Assembly: GCA_023653785.1 (NCBI GenBank)
Contig: JAMKCH010012649.1
Span: 1 to 64,000 of the forward strand
Source: Ophioderma brevispina
Taxonomy: Eukaryota > Echinodermata > Ophiuroidea > Amphilepidida > Ophiodermatidae
Direction: 5' to 3'
Length of the DNA: 64,000 nucleotides
A program made the position numbers and the translations under genes. Under the pieces are notes generated by a model, which saw nothing but the letters and a program-made list of their open reading frames with translations, ran no database searches and was not told the origin of the DNA. Each line of letters begins with the position of its first letter. Within the stretch, counting starts at the first letter, position 1. Shown in pieces: positions 48,646 to 58,500 of the stretch.

Positions 48646-50219
48646 TTAAAGCTGTCCCTTTTAAAAAATAACAATTTTGCTTCAAATTGGGTCGCTGAGG
48701 TACATCGGCATGTGAAGATATTTAAAGTATTTTTAAGTTGTAAATTGGGTTGAATTAACACTTAACTGCATAAGGTCCTGCTAGCATGGGTCTAGGAGCC
48801 CCCCCCCCCGGAAATGTCAATGCTAAAAATGAAAACACAAACAAACGAACTTATAGAGTTACTCTGATTCTGATGTTTATAATGCATACACCAAGTTACA
48901 TAAACGAAGTAAATAAAAAAATCTTGGAAAGTATGGCATTATATTTTATATTCATCATTTCGCAGTTCACTGTAGACACATATGGTAAATATTTTTTTTT
49001 ATTTTTATCATATTCAATTAAACACTTTTTTTTATTTTGTTAGCTTGTTGAAGTTATCCCTTACTGCCATGTAGAGCAGCAGCAGCTTAATGCACTCTGT
49101 AACAATTTTGCTACATAGTGGATTGCTAAAGTTATATCGTAATGGACATATATTTTAAGTATTTTTAATTTGTAAAGTGGTCTGAAATAATGTAGGGGGG
49201 TTTGATATGAGGTATGTTGAAACGGGGCTCGCTAAGAATGGGGCGAGTTGGTAATGGAGCGAATTTGTTAGTGTGTATGAGTTCTCCCCTACTGCCGTAT
49301 TGAGCAGCAATATGAGCTCAACCATTTTATAACAATTTTATTACAAAGTGGGTTGCTGAAATCATGTTGTCATTGGAGGTTATTTAAAAAATTTTAATTT
49401 ATAAAGATTTTTATATAATTCTGTATCGTGTTACTTAGTGTAGTGAAGTTATAATTTACTGCCATAAAGAGCAGCAGCAGCCTAACGCACTTTGTAACAA
49501 TTAACATTTGGTTACAATGTTGGTTGAAGTTGTCCCATTTAAAATTTTGTAACGCACTTTGTAACAATTTTTTACAAAGTGGCTTGGTGAAGAATATCGT
49601 CATGAGAAGATATTTAATGTATTTTAACTTGTAAAGTGTGCTGAGTTAACAATTAACTGCATGAGGGAGCATCCTAAGGGCCCATTTTTGTGTTTCGGGC
49701 CGCGTATTTTAACGCTGCAATATATTTCGATTGTATTGTTTTGTATATGTCTATATTAGTTGCGCTTGCATTGAGACAAACATTCAAATCCATCGCGTCG
49801 TTTTTGCGCTAATTACCGTGGATCCCTAGGAGCCCCCCTTATGCACGTGTCCATGACAAAAATAAAAAAGAGAGTTACTGTGATTCTGATTTTCAGAATA
49901 TATTGCAGCGTTAAAATACACGGACCGAGAGCAAAAAAATGGGCCCCTTATGCAGGTAAGTGTTAACTCAACCCAATTTACAACTTCAAAATACTTTAAA
50001 TATCTTCCCATGGCAATGTACCTCAGCAACCCAACTTGAAAGAAAATTGTTACAAATTGCGTTATTTTTTTTAAAAGGGACATCTTTATTCCACTATGTA
50101 ACAAAATTGTTACAAAGTGCGTTAAGCTGCTGTTGTTCTGTATGACAGTAAGGGATAACTTGAACACACTAGAAACAAAATAGAAAAGTATTTTAAAATT
50201 CTTGCCATTTCATATTTTT

Positions 50220-50521
50220 TTAAAGGTCCCAGGAAATGCAAATAGAATTAATGTGGTTTGCGTCAAGTCTAAAAGGAGGAGCTTGAAAGCATTCAATATT
50301 TGGGTTGGTGATGACATCATTAGCTAAATTATTGATTTTTCAGAGAGTAATAGAAAATTCCAGGTGACTGGTGTGAATCTATTCATGACACTGACTGAAA
50401 ATCAATAGTTTCACTAATGATGTCACTGGTAGTGTATTCTTTTTTTCTAGCCCTGTTTTATTGGAATGGATGTCCCGGTAAATATTTGGAGGTGGTTATC
50501 ATCTCATTCTGGGACCTTTAA
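50220..50521 (+). mobile_element. TTAA MITE (AGGTCCCAGGAAATG), copy 1
   Basis: 302 bases between TTAA sites, with inverted ends AGGTCCCAGGAAATG and CATTCTGGGACCT. A second copy in the opposite orientation is at 53781-54084. The two share CCCAAATATTGAATGC-type and AATGATGTCA blocks. There is no coding frame. It disrupts a unit of the core array. Confidence 0.85.
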
Positions 50522-51960
50522 GGTTACATGTTTTGTCAGATTACCATAGATTTCTACATGAGCTGCGATATGATGAATATAAAATCTAATGCTATATTTC
50601 TCAGATTTTTTTGTTTTGGTATTATGTTATGGACTAAGTGTATTCCTTATGAAAATCAGAATCCGGTACTCTATATTTTTTGTTGATTTTGTCACGGGCA
50701 CTTCCGGTGGGCTCCTAGACCCATGCTAATTAAACACAAAAAATACTCTATGATTTTTTTTTTTTTTCTTTTTGGCTGCACTTCAAGCGCAACTAAAACA
50801 TATACACATACAATAAAAAAATTAACAAAATATATCGCAGCGGTAAAATACACGGACCGAAAGCAAAAATGGGCCCCAGCAGTAACCCTTCCTACAGTTA
50901 TTGTTAACTTCAACCCAATTACAACTTAAAATACTTTAAATATATTCACATGACGATGTAGCCTCAGCAACCCACCACTTTGTAACAAAATTGTTTCAAA
51001 GTGCATTTATTTTTTAAAAGGGACAGCTTCAACCCACTTTGTAACAAAATTGTTACAAGTGCGTTGACTGCTGCTGCTCTATATGGCAAGTAAATAACTC
51101 AACTACTCTGAGTAATACAATAGAAAAGTATATAAAAATCTTGAATTTTTCAAACCTTTATGTTTTAGGACAATTCTCGTCAGATTGCTTCAACTCAACC
51201 TATACCAACTCGCCTCGCTTTAATTCAGCCCCTTTATAATTAAAAAAATGTTTTAAATAACTTTCCATGACAATATAATAGATCAACCCACCTTGTAATA
51301 AAATTTACTATAAGAGGTTAAGCTCATACATACTGCTGCTCTATACTTCAGTAAGAGAGACCTCCAACACACCAGAAAAAATTCGCCACCTTCCCAACTC
51401 GCCCATTAAATTGCGGATCCCCATTTCAACCCACCCATATCAAATCGCTCTACCCCCTATTCAAACCTCTTACAAATTAAAAATACACAACAATCTGCCA
51501 TATGATCACTTTAGCAACCCAGTTCAACCCACTCTGTACCAAAATTGTTTAGGAAGCTGCTCAATATCCCTTAAGTAACTACATGTAAAAACAATCATAT
51601 GATACCGCACACAGGAATAGCGGTATTGTGTTGTTAAATCTACTAGCACTTTCCCAATACCACAAGGTATGGGTGAAAAGTCCCAAAATTGGCCATGTAA
51701 GATTGATACGGATATAGAGCACAGCATCTTACACTCTTTGGTAAATAATTTATTACATATAGTGCATTTGCCTCTTTTTTAAAGTTGAACCTCCCTTATA
51801 AACAACTTTACAAGTGGGTTGCCAAAGTTATATCGATATGGCAAATGTTAGTTTTTTATTTGTAAAGTGGTATTAAATAGCTAGGGTAGGGCGATTGATA
51901 TGAGGTGAGTTAAATGGGGCTCACTAATACTGGGTCTAGTATACAAATATTGACTGCTAT

Positions 51961-52080
51961 GAGGGGCACGGTAAAATTATAGGCCCAAGGTGATGTCCAA
52001 AACCAGACAATGCCCGAAGCGAAGCGAGGGCATAGATGGTTTTGACATCACCTTGGGCCTATAAATTTAACCGTGCCCTC
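51961..52080. mobile_element. Hairpin MITE (GAGGGGCACGG)
   Basis: Arms of about 43 bases: GAGGGGCACGGTAAAATTAT, then AGGCCCAAGGTGATGTC, and the mirror GACATCACCTTGGGCCT with CCGTGCCCTC. The loop contains CCCGAAGCGAAGCGAGGGC. Related GGGCACAGT words follow at 52313 and 52335. Confidence 0.75.
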
Positions 52081-52814
52081 GTTGTGACAGAAAGGCGACC
52101 CGGTGGGTAAAGGATAACCAGTAGCAAAGACTCCTCTTCCTCAATCATTTTTGTTTTATATACCGGTATATATATAGATTCTTCTCATCTGATTGGTTAA
52201 AAGATTTCCCGAACTGACAAATATGCCTACAAGCTATTTGCAACGATTATCGTACAGGGGACACGCACGCGCGCGATCTATGAACACGGTGTTGAGACTG
52301 TCCTATTTCCGGGCACAGTCGATTGCCATGCCCCGGGCACAGTTCATCGTGACGTCATCTTGATAGAAAAAAGGGGTCCAGCTATTTTAATGACTCTACT
52401 TTTAACCAGAAGAGAGGAATCTATATATGAGGTATATAATGGTAATAGAGCGATTTTGTTAGTGTGTTGGAGTTCTTTCTTTCTGTCGTATAGAGCAGCT
52501 GTATGAGCTCAACCACTTTTTATTTATAATAAAGTGGTTTGCTGAAGTTATATTGTCATGGAAAAATATTTAAACTATTTTTAATTTATAACGTGGGCTG
52601 AATTAAGGTGGGGCTAGTTGGTATGGATTGAGTTGAAGCAAGCCTGACGAGCAATGTGTTAAATGGTAAAGTTTTTCAAAATTGAAGATTTTTATATACT
52701 TCTCTATTGTATTGTGTTACTTAGTGTAGTGAAGATATATATATTTTACTGCCATATAGAGCAGCAGAAGGTTAAAGGAAAACCCGTACAACGAAAAATA
52801 TTATACAATAAGCG

Positions 52815-53085
52815 ATTGAAGTGAGCATTGATACGAGGCGAGTTGGTAATGGGCGAGGTAATACTTGGCATAGTTGTTATCGGGCTAGATTATATTGGAA
52901 GAGTTGACATGGGAAAATTAATACTGGGGCGAGTTGGTATGGGTGAGTTATTATGGAGCGAGTTGATGGGCAAGTCAAAATGGGGCAAGTTAATAATACT
53001 GGGACGAATTAATATGGGGTGATTTGCTATGGATGAGTTGGTATTGGGCTAGTTGATATGGGTCGAGTTAGTGTTCTTTAATGTA
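52815..53085 (-). repeat. Minisatellite arm, inverted copy
   Basis: About a dozen units with consensus near TGATATGGGGCGAGT, the reverse complement of the array at 42955-43490. It ends at CGAGTTAGTGTTCTTTAATG, the mirror of the left arm junction. Confidence 0.85.
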
Positions 53086-53358
53086 GAGCTTTGAAGATTT
53101 CATCAAATTTGATTTTGTTACAAAGTGCGTCGAAGTTGTCCCTTTTTGCTCTGTCACAAGAGCGCTTAACGCCGTTCGTAACATTTTTACGTGCGGAGTA
53201 ATGTTCTTACTAGGAAGATCTCTGGAAAGTTCATCACTTTTAATTTTGTTACAAAGTGCGTCGAAGTTGTCCCTTTTTTGTTATGTCACAAGATGGCTTA
53301 ACGCAGTTCATAACAATTGTGTTACAAAGTGCGTTTTTGTTATGAAGTGCGTGCCAAC
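53068..53358 (-). repeat. Right terminal inverted repeat of the giant element
   Basis: Pairs with 42673-42960 along its whole length, ending GAAGTGCGTGCCAAC. Confidence 0.85.
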
Positions 53359-53359
53359 A

Positions 53360-53550
53360 GACGTGTGGTATCCATTGCAGAGCGCAAGCTGTAGTGACTT
53401 TGTTTATACAGTAAAAATTATGAGGCAAGGTAGTTTGGTCCATATCCATTTAAGCATTTGAAGACATAAAGAAATACTTTGTACAAAATCCTCTTGTTCA
53501 CAGGGAGCCAGTGAAGTTCTTTTAAGTACTGGCTATACTTGATGGGAAAT
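53360..53550 (-). pseudogene. LINE ORF2 segment (upstream half of split LINE)
   Basis: The minus strand reads YLKELHWLPVNKRILYKVFL, then LNGYGPNYLA, and later SLRSAMDTTRL. These match the conserved 'LhWLPV..RI.YK.ll...LnG.aP.YL...SLRS' stretch of CR1/L2-like LINEs. One in-frame stop follows YLAS. The frame continues directly into the half at 42531-42671 once the insertion and one AACAG are set aside. Confidence 0.85.
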
Positions 53551-53589
53551 AACTAGCGCATATAATGAGAACACTGTAGTGCTATAATA

Positions 53590-53784
53590 ATATTTTTGTG
53601 TCGCTAAAATTGCGAAATATGAATTTTACACCATATATTCAGTATTTTCATACTTTCCTCAACATATGACGTCATAGTACCAAATTTATAGGAATCAGAT
53701 GTTCAGTAACGAAAATCACAAACCACCCCCCTTCCCCCTTCGGGAGTTTTGTTACAAAAAATTGTTCAGGTAGACGAGGGTTAA
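53590..53784 (+). mobile_element. piggyBac-like element, right end
   Basis: Matches the last 290 bases of 41695-42535 with gaps (ATTGCGAAATAT, CTTTCCTCA.CATATGACGTCA, CAGTAACGAAAATCACA, TTTTGTTACAAAAAAT, GTAGACGAGGGTTAA). The terminal TTAA also serves as the insertion site of the next MITE. Confidence 0.7.
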
Positions 53785-54084
53785 AGGTCCCAGGAAATGA
53801 AATGATAAACCTACTCCAAATCTTTGTTGGGACATTCCATTGCAATACACAGGGCCAGAAAAAAGAATACACTACCAATTGACATCATTTGTGAAACTAT
53901 TGATTATAAGTCAGTGTCATGAATAAATTCACACCAGTCACCTGGCATTTTCTATTACTCTCTGAAAATCAATGGCACCCCAAATGATGTCATCACCAAC
54001 CCAAATATTGAATGCTTTCTCGTCCCTCATTGTAGACTTGACACAAATCACATCAATTCTATTTGCATTTCCTGGGACCTTTAA
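53781..54084 (-). mobile_element. TTAA MITE (AGGTCCCAGGAAATG), copy 2
   Basis: 304 bases between TTAA sites, with good inverted ends AGGTCCCAGGAAATG and CATTTCCTGGGACCT. Inverted relative to 50220-50521. The open frame at 53972-54352 runs out of it and is accidental. Confidence 0.85.
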
Positions 54085-54465
54085 AGCCACGATTAGTCAA
54101 TCTATCCGATTCAAAATGCCCATTTTGTCTCTAAATTGCTCGAAATCAACACCATATATTACTGTTCTAAAGACACTAAAGCATTTTAAAGCGGTCTTGA
54201 ATATGCCATTTACGACTGTTTCTATACCCGACTTTTATTATAGTAATCAATGCATAAAATTGCAATTTCTTGAAATATTGGGCATTTACAGTGGTCTTTA
54301 CTACAACAATTTCCAATACAACAGTGCAAAAATGGACTTTGATGGTAAATAGTGGGCCCGATTTGTTTATATTTTGAAGAGATAGCTGATAGTGGCTTTA
54401 AATCGTAATTTAAAAATCGATCTTTACGAATGTTTTTATTCTTAGGATGTCAACGAAGGTTAATG

Positions 54466-54687
54466 GAGGTCTTTCACCTTTCGGATTAGCGGCCATCATT
54501 CCAAATTTCTGGAGACTTTCTAAATCTAAATGATGACATGCATGTTGGATATGTATGCATAAAAATATGGGTCACACTTTGGATAGCACAAGTACTTTGA
54601 GGTTGGGTATTATATTGATCTGAATGACGAATACTACGGGAACTAACACCTTGTTATAGGTTATGCATGAGTGAGGTGAAAGACCTC
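54466..54687. repeat. Dispersed 180-base repeat, copy 2, with short inverted ends
   Basis: See 18350-18530 for the shared body. Here the body lies between GAGGTCTTTCACCT and AGGTGAAAGACCTC, a 14-base exact inverted pair. The minus strand also has faint LINE-like words (IRHSDQ, IWN), so a LINE origin is possible. Confidence 0.55.
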
Positions 54688-55246
54688 TTAAAGCAATAAT
54701 GGCACATTTTTTGAAGAGCGCCCCAATTTTCAAAATTTGATATTTTGGCACAGGTACGTTGGTAATTGTCTAGGAAACTATGCCTGCGAACGAGAATGCT
54801 AAAAATGCGTATTTATCATAAAATAAGCGATTTTGTAATTAGAATTGGGAACCCAGATTGGACTTAACGGCACAGGCGGAAATGCTACGTTATGCAGTCC
54901 ATGATGAAAAATAGTGCCAGCCTCCAGAGAAGCAGATAACCTCTAACTTGACTTGCCTTAACCCAAATAAAACAAATAAGGATGAGGTAGCTACGTACCG
55001 GTGCGCGTATTCCCGGTATTTCAGATTGGAAGGCCGTTTCCAGCAGCCGTTGAATTATTATCGGGATCCCCGATAATAATTATTCTAATTACAAAATTCT
55101 TTCGTTTGTGACACACAGACATTTTCGAGCTTAACCGTTCACAGGTATAGTTAACTAGCCAGTTACCAATGCAACCGTGTAAAAATTTCAATTTTTTTGA
55201 AAAATTGGGGCGCTCTTCAAAAAAAATGTGCTAATATTGCTTTAAG
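54688..55246. mobile_element. 559-base TTAA element (AGCAATAATGGCACA)
   Basis: Flanked by TTAA at 54688-54691 and 55243-55246. The inverted ends extend about 45 bases (AGCAATAATGGCACATTTTT, then GAAGAGCGCCCCAATTTT, mirrored by AAAATTGGGGCGCTCTTC). An inner inverted pair (TTTTGTAATTAGAAT/ATTCTAATTACAAAA) adds folding. A related piece is at 40790-40915. No coding frame. Confidence 0.85.
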
Positions 55247-55400
55247 CGTGTGTTATCTAAACTCATTTGATGAAGCGTGTGCTTTACATTCGTGTAATAT
55301 ATTAAAAGCGACAACAATGAATGGGAAATAGAACTGTAAATACGAATTCTTATTGAAAAGCATCGTTAAGAAGGAATAAAATGTTTTAGGTAACAGAGAA

Positions 55401-55410
55401 ACACTAATAC
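55401..55410 (+). promoter_or_regulatory. Putative branch point and acceptor tract
   Basis: ACACTAATAC provides a good branch-point match 31 bases before the acceptor AG at 55437-55438. Between them is a T-rich tract. Confidence 0.4.
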
Positions 55411-55438
55411 TTTATCATTTTTTTTTTTATTTCAATAG

Positions 55439-55531
55439 GAAGAAACCCTTAGACTTCTCAGTCACCTATACAATCAATGCAACGACCTGGATGTAAAATC
55501 AATATACCCATTGGTGTGTTCGTTAAGCAGA
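55439..55531 (+). CDS. Candidate internal exon of a host gene
   Basis: A branch-point-like CTAAT, a polypyrimidine tract and CAATAG|G precede 93 bases, followed by AGA|GTAAGTG, a near-perfect donor. Read in phase 0 the piece is open for exactly 31 codons, beginning EETLRLLSHLYNQ and ending LVCSLSR. The other two frames are not needed, and the length is a multiple of three, so it could be included or skipped without shifting frame. It matches no repeat in the window. I do not recognise the protein. Chance occurrence remains possible; no partner exons were found. Confidence 0.45.
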
Positions 55532-55859
55532 GTAAGTGCGAACGCAGCTATAGGCATAAAATTCGATGACAGAACATGTTTTGGAAGATACAAAAGTGAA
55601 ATACAATGAACTCGTCATTCTGTTCTCTACCTTAAATACATCATTTGTGTATTTGTACTTCAAAACGGAATTAAATTATCTGCCAATCTTAGATTTTAGC
55701 TTTCGTGTATGAACCAAGTCACATGGCTTTGTATCGACATTCATGGTAGGGGCGAAGAGAGTGCTGCTATTTTTAGACTTTTACAGGTTTGAATTAAACT
55801 CGGATTGATTGTTTATGGGTGCTTTTCCAGGTTTAATTAAATGTAATTTTAGTAATTGA

Positions 55860-56115
55860 AAAATTGCTCTTGCAATCTTTCTCATTTTCTCTCTGTCTCA
55901 TGTTTTCACTGTCTCTCTGTTCTGGTTTCCAGTCTTTCATTTTCTCCATTTTCATCTTTCCCTCGCCTCCTCTTTTTTATTTAATTGCGCTCTGCGCTCG
56001 CCTGCTCATTTGTTTCTAAATTCCATTTTCACCTTTCCCTTTCTCTTTAGTTTCTCATTTCTCGTTTGTCTTTACTTTTTTCTTTGACTTCATTCTTCCT
56101 CCTCTCCAGGCCAGC
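55860..56115 (+). repeat. Polypyrimidine tract with GCTCTGCGCTCGC word
   Basis: About 250 bases of mostly C/T, resembling 1120-1290, with GCGCTCTGCGCTCGCC near 55988. Confidence 0.6.
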
Positions 56116-56178
56116 TTTTAAGACATGTATTTTGTCAGACCAGACTGTCACACACCTAGATGTTACAGTTTTGTACGA

Positions 56179-56340
56179 ATGAGAAAAAAATATGTGTTAG
56201 ATCTGATTTGGAAGAGGAATAGCATGCATGTTCTTATAATATACAAAAATTAAACTTTTTTGACTAATGAGAAAAAAATATGTGTTAAGATCTGATTTGA
56301 AGAGAATAGCATGCAGTTCTTATAATATACAAAAAATCAG
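56179..56340 (+). repeat. Tandem duplication of about 85 bases
   Basis: GAGAAAAAAATATGTGTTAG through TTCTTATAATATACAAAAA is repeated once, with several single-base length differences between copies. Confidence 0.85.
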
Positions 56341-56452
56341 AGCCTTATTGTCTATATAAATGTTTTTATTCCATCATAAACATAACCTTATCCTGCAAAT
56401 TTCCGGATACAATAGTAAGCCTTTCAACTTTGAAGATAAAAAAGAAGCTTTT

Positions 56453-56565
56453 ACGACATAGTATTTATTTAAAATTCGTTTGTTTCCTCTTCGACATAGT
56501 ATTTATTTAAAATTCCGTTTGTTTCCTTTTTCGACATATATTTATGTAAAAATTCGCTTGTTTTC
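56453..56565 (+). repeat. Three tandem units of about 38 bases
   Basis: CGACATAGTATTTATTTAAA followed by ATTCGTTTGTTTCC occurs three times with small indels. Confidence 0.85.
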
Positions 56566-57600
56566 ACTTAAGAGTACCTAACTCGCGTTCACAAAAATTT
56601 ACTGTATATTTTTCATTTTAAGTAAAGTAATGATTTTCTTTTAAAAGCGTTACTTTCTGTATTATGAATTCATTTTACTTCTGCAATGTATCATAGAATT
56701 TAAAATTATGAACGTAATCTAAATTCTATTAGTGTAACAGACGATCGTCGCAGTGTTTTTTACATCTATGTATAATATCATTATTACTGAATTAAAGTGT
56801 TAAAGCAAATCCTCCTGCTAGTTTCTACGCATGGGACATGAAGAATGTTGTTTATTCATAGTGTTCGGAAAGCCATTCCATGATCATTATCCACAATTGG
56901 TATTCCTTTACGGATTATATCGAATTGAAGGAGTATAGTGTAAATGCCGCTGGGAATCTTGACTGTTCTTAGGTAAAGCTTTCGGTATTACCATTTCGTC
57001 TTTTCAGCGGGCTGACTGGTATTAGTGACCCCATTAATGTGGAACAGTACGGTAATTTTTTTCTTTTTGTCTGAAAAACATATAACCCTACGTGCCGGCT
57101 ACACCCGTCAACTACAAACTTGTTATGTTATACTACGAAGTTACATCAAATATGGGAATAGATTTGGTATTATTTTGTATCATGAAAGAGAATATTTTTC
57201 CGCAAGGATGTCGCATATTGTCATGATTTAGCAAACCTGAAGATACATACTTACATTTGCCGATCCTCGGCCCTCGACCCCGCCACTCGCATCATCAAAC
57301 CTGAGATTTTGGTATCAAAAGAGACTTTGTAATTTCCACTTCTCATATGCAAAATATCATCGTTTTATTATCTCATCTGCTTTCCTTTCTCACGGCATGC
57401 ACCTTGTTTAATAGGTCTGTAACCTTCGTGGTTTTAATATCATTGAGTACTAGTCTATAATAGTCGTGTAATAGACACATTTGTTTTGGGGTATGTTATT
57501 TTTATGGGTAATATATATATATCTATTCTTCCAATGGCATAGACTATCATTTGTGAGCAAATTGAAGAAATTTCATATTTTCTGAAAATGTGCCAGTGCC
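56566..57600. other. Unannotated DNA with dispersed repeat at 56930-57045
   Basis: 56930-57045 resembles 40420-40530. Nothing else recognised; the 68-codon frame at 57025 has no motif. Confidence 0.4.
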
Positions 57601-57604
57601 GCTT

Positions 57605-58015
57605 TAAATAACGCAAGAATAGCATTTACAAAATAAAGTGTGGAATTTAAAGCGGCTTTGCAGAAGAATAAAAATCCAAATTTACTACCCTATTGTCAAA
57701 TTACTGCTATTTTATGGCTGCAGAACACAGAAAATAATCAACAGCGATGAAAGAAGTCTTGAATCATGTCAATTTGATTTTATTAAGAGAAACATGAGAA
57801 CTCTTTTTGGCAAATACAATTTCCGTTGGCTCAAATCTACAAGTCAAATATAGAAGGTGAAACTGCATAGGGCATATCTTGAGAAAACAGAATAATCACA
57901 ATTGGAGATTGGCAACAAGGCATGGAAAAGTCGGTTTGTCCAAAACAACTTTCAGAAAGTTCAGAGAGAAAGAATTGATGGAGGATGAAGAATAAAGACA
58001 GAGTCAAGAACCAAT
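57605..58015 (+). pseudogene. LINE reverse transcriptase C-terminus, second type
   Basis: The frame at 57638-57853 reads CRRIKIQIYYPIVKLLLFYG, then CRTQKIINSDERSLES and RNMRTLFG. This matches the 'K..lY...v.sillYGCETW.....de..Le.f...cLR.ilgi.W' post-RT region of several LINE clades. Beyond the stop, shifted frames give IGHILRKQNN and GKVGLSKTTFRKF, matching 'iGHvLR...' and 'GkR.rGRPk.tWrr'. Stops and frameshifts mark it as dead. It differs from the CR1/L2-like LINE at 42.6/53.4 kb. The clade is not decided. Confidence 0.8.
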
Positions 58016-58035
58016 GGAAGATGAGCATGGATCGG

Positions 58036-58500
58036 AGGGGGGGGGGGCACTTGTATTCAAAGGTGGATATGATGTGTGAACAAGAAAACGCGTAAAAAGG
58101 GCCTCTTTTTCCAACAGGCGATGTACGCACGTACATTGATTAGGGTGTCAAAAACAGGAAATGTGAAAACAGGGGATGGTTTTTCTTAACCCTGAAATTG
58201 TGATTAGGGTATGTAATATTCAAATTAAGCAGATATCAAATCGATCAAAAATATTGTAAAGCAAAGCAAGAAAATGAATGGTACATTAACGAACGACACA
58301 ATGCATTGCTTACGGTAGCAAAAACCCCCCTTGAACAAAAAAAACCCCCCAAAACAGTCCTTCTTTTAGTGTATACCAAAAAAGACCAAAATACTTGTTT
58401 AGGATATGTTTTTAGTCAGTGGAAATACTTGTTTAGGGTGCATTTTTGTAATTTCCATGTCACGCATCATATCTACCTTTGAATACAAGTAGTAGCCCCC
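58036..58500. mobile_element. MITE with GGGGGCACTTGTATTC ends
   Basis: The left end CACTTGTATTCAAAGGTGGA with TATGATG is mirrored by CATCATATCTACC and TTTGAATACAAGTAGTAGCC on the right. It is about 465 bases, non-coding, and lies at the tail of the LINE at 57605-58015. No target duplication was resolved. Confidence 0.65.

Larger units (their letters stand above)
45340..52810. repeat. Core array of GTAACAA/TTGTTAC units
   Basis: Units of about 0.65-0.75 kb run forward at about 46200-47660 and 49900-51350 and in reverse at about 47870-49890. Each carries one or two copies of a dyad (13-base arms CACTTTGTAACAA and TTGTTACAAAGTG, 2-base spacer) and GCTGCTGCTCTATATGGCAG. They also share GCGATATGATGAATATAAAA and a block with GGCTCCTAGACCCATGCTAA. 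Clear dyads start at 46288 and 47579. No unit holds a convincing protein frame. Confidence 0.8.
42672..53355. mobile_element. Giant foldback-like insertion, 10.7 kb
   Basis: It splits a LINE frame and is flanked on both sides by AACAG (42667-42671 and 53356-53360), a candidate 5-base target duplication. The ends are inverted repeats: TTGGCACGCACTTCATAAC at the left and its complement at the right. They stay homologous for about 290 bases, followed by an inverted pair of minisatellite arms (42955-43490 and 52815-53085). The core is an array of direct and inverted units of roughly 0.65-0.75 kb. No transposase frame is visible; other transposons are nested inside. Drosophila FB and sea-urchin TU elements share the plan of long inverted ends made of tandem repeats. 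I cannot assign a superfamily. Confidence 0.75.

Noticed and set aside
53972..54352. 126-codon plus-strand frame
   Set aside because: It starts inside a TTAA MITE and runs out into low-complexity DNA.
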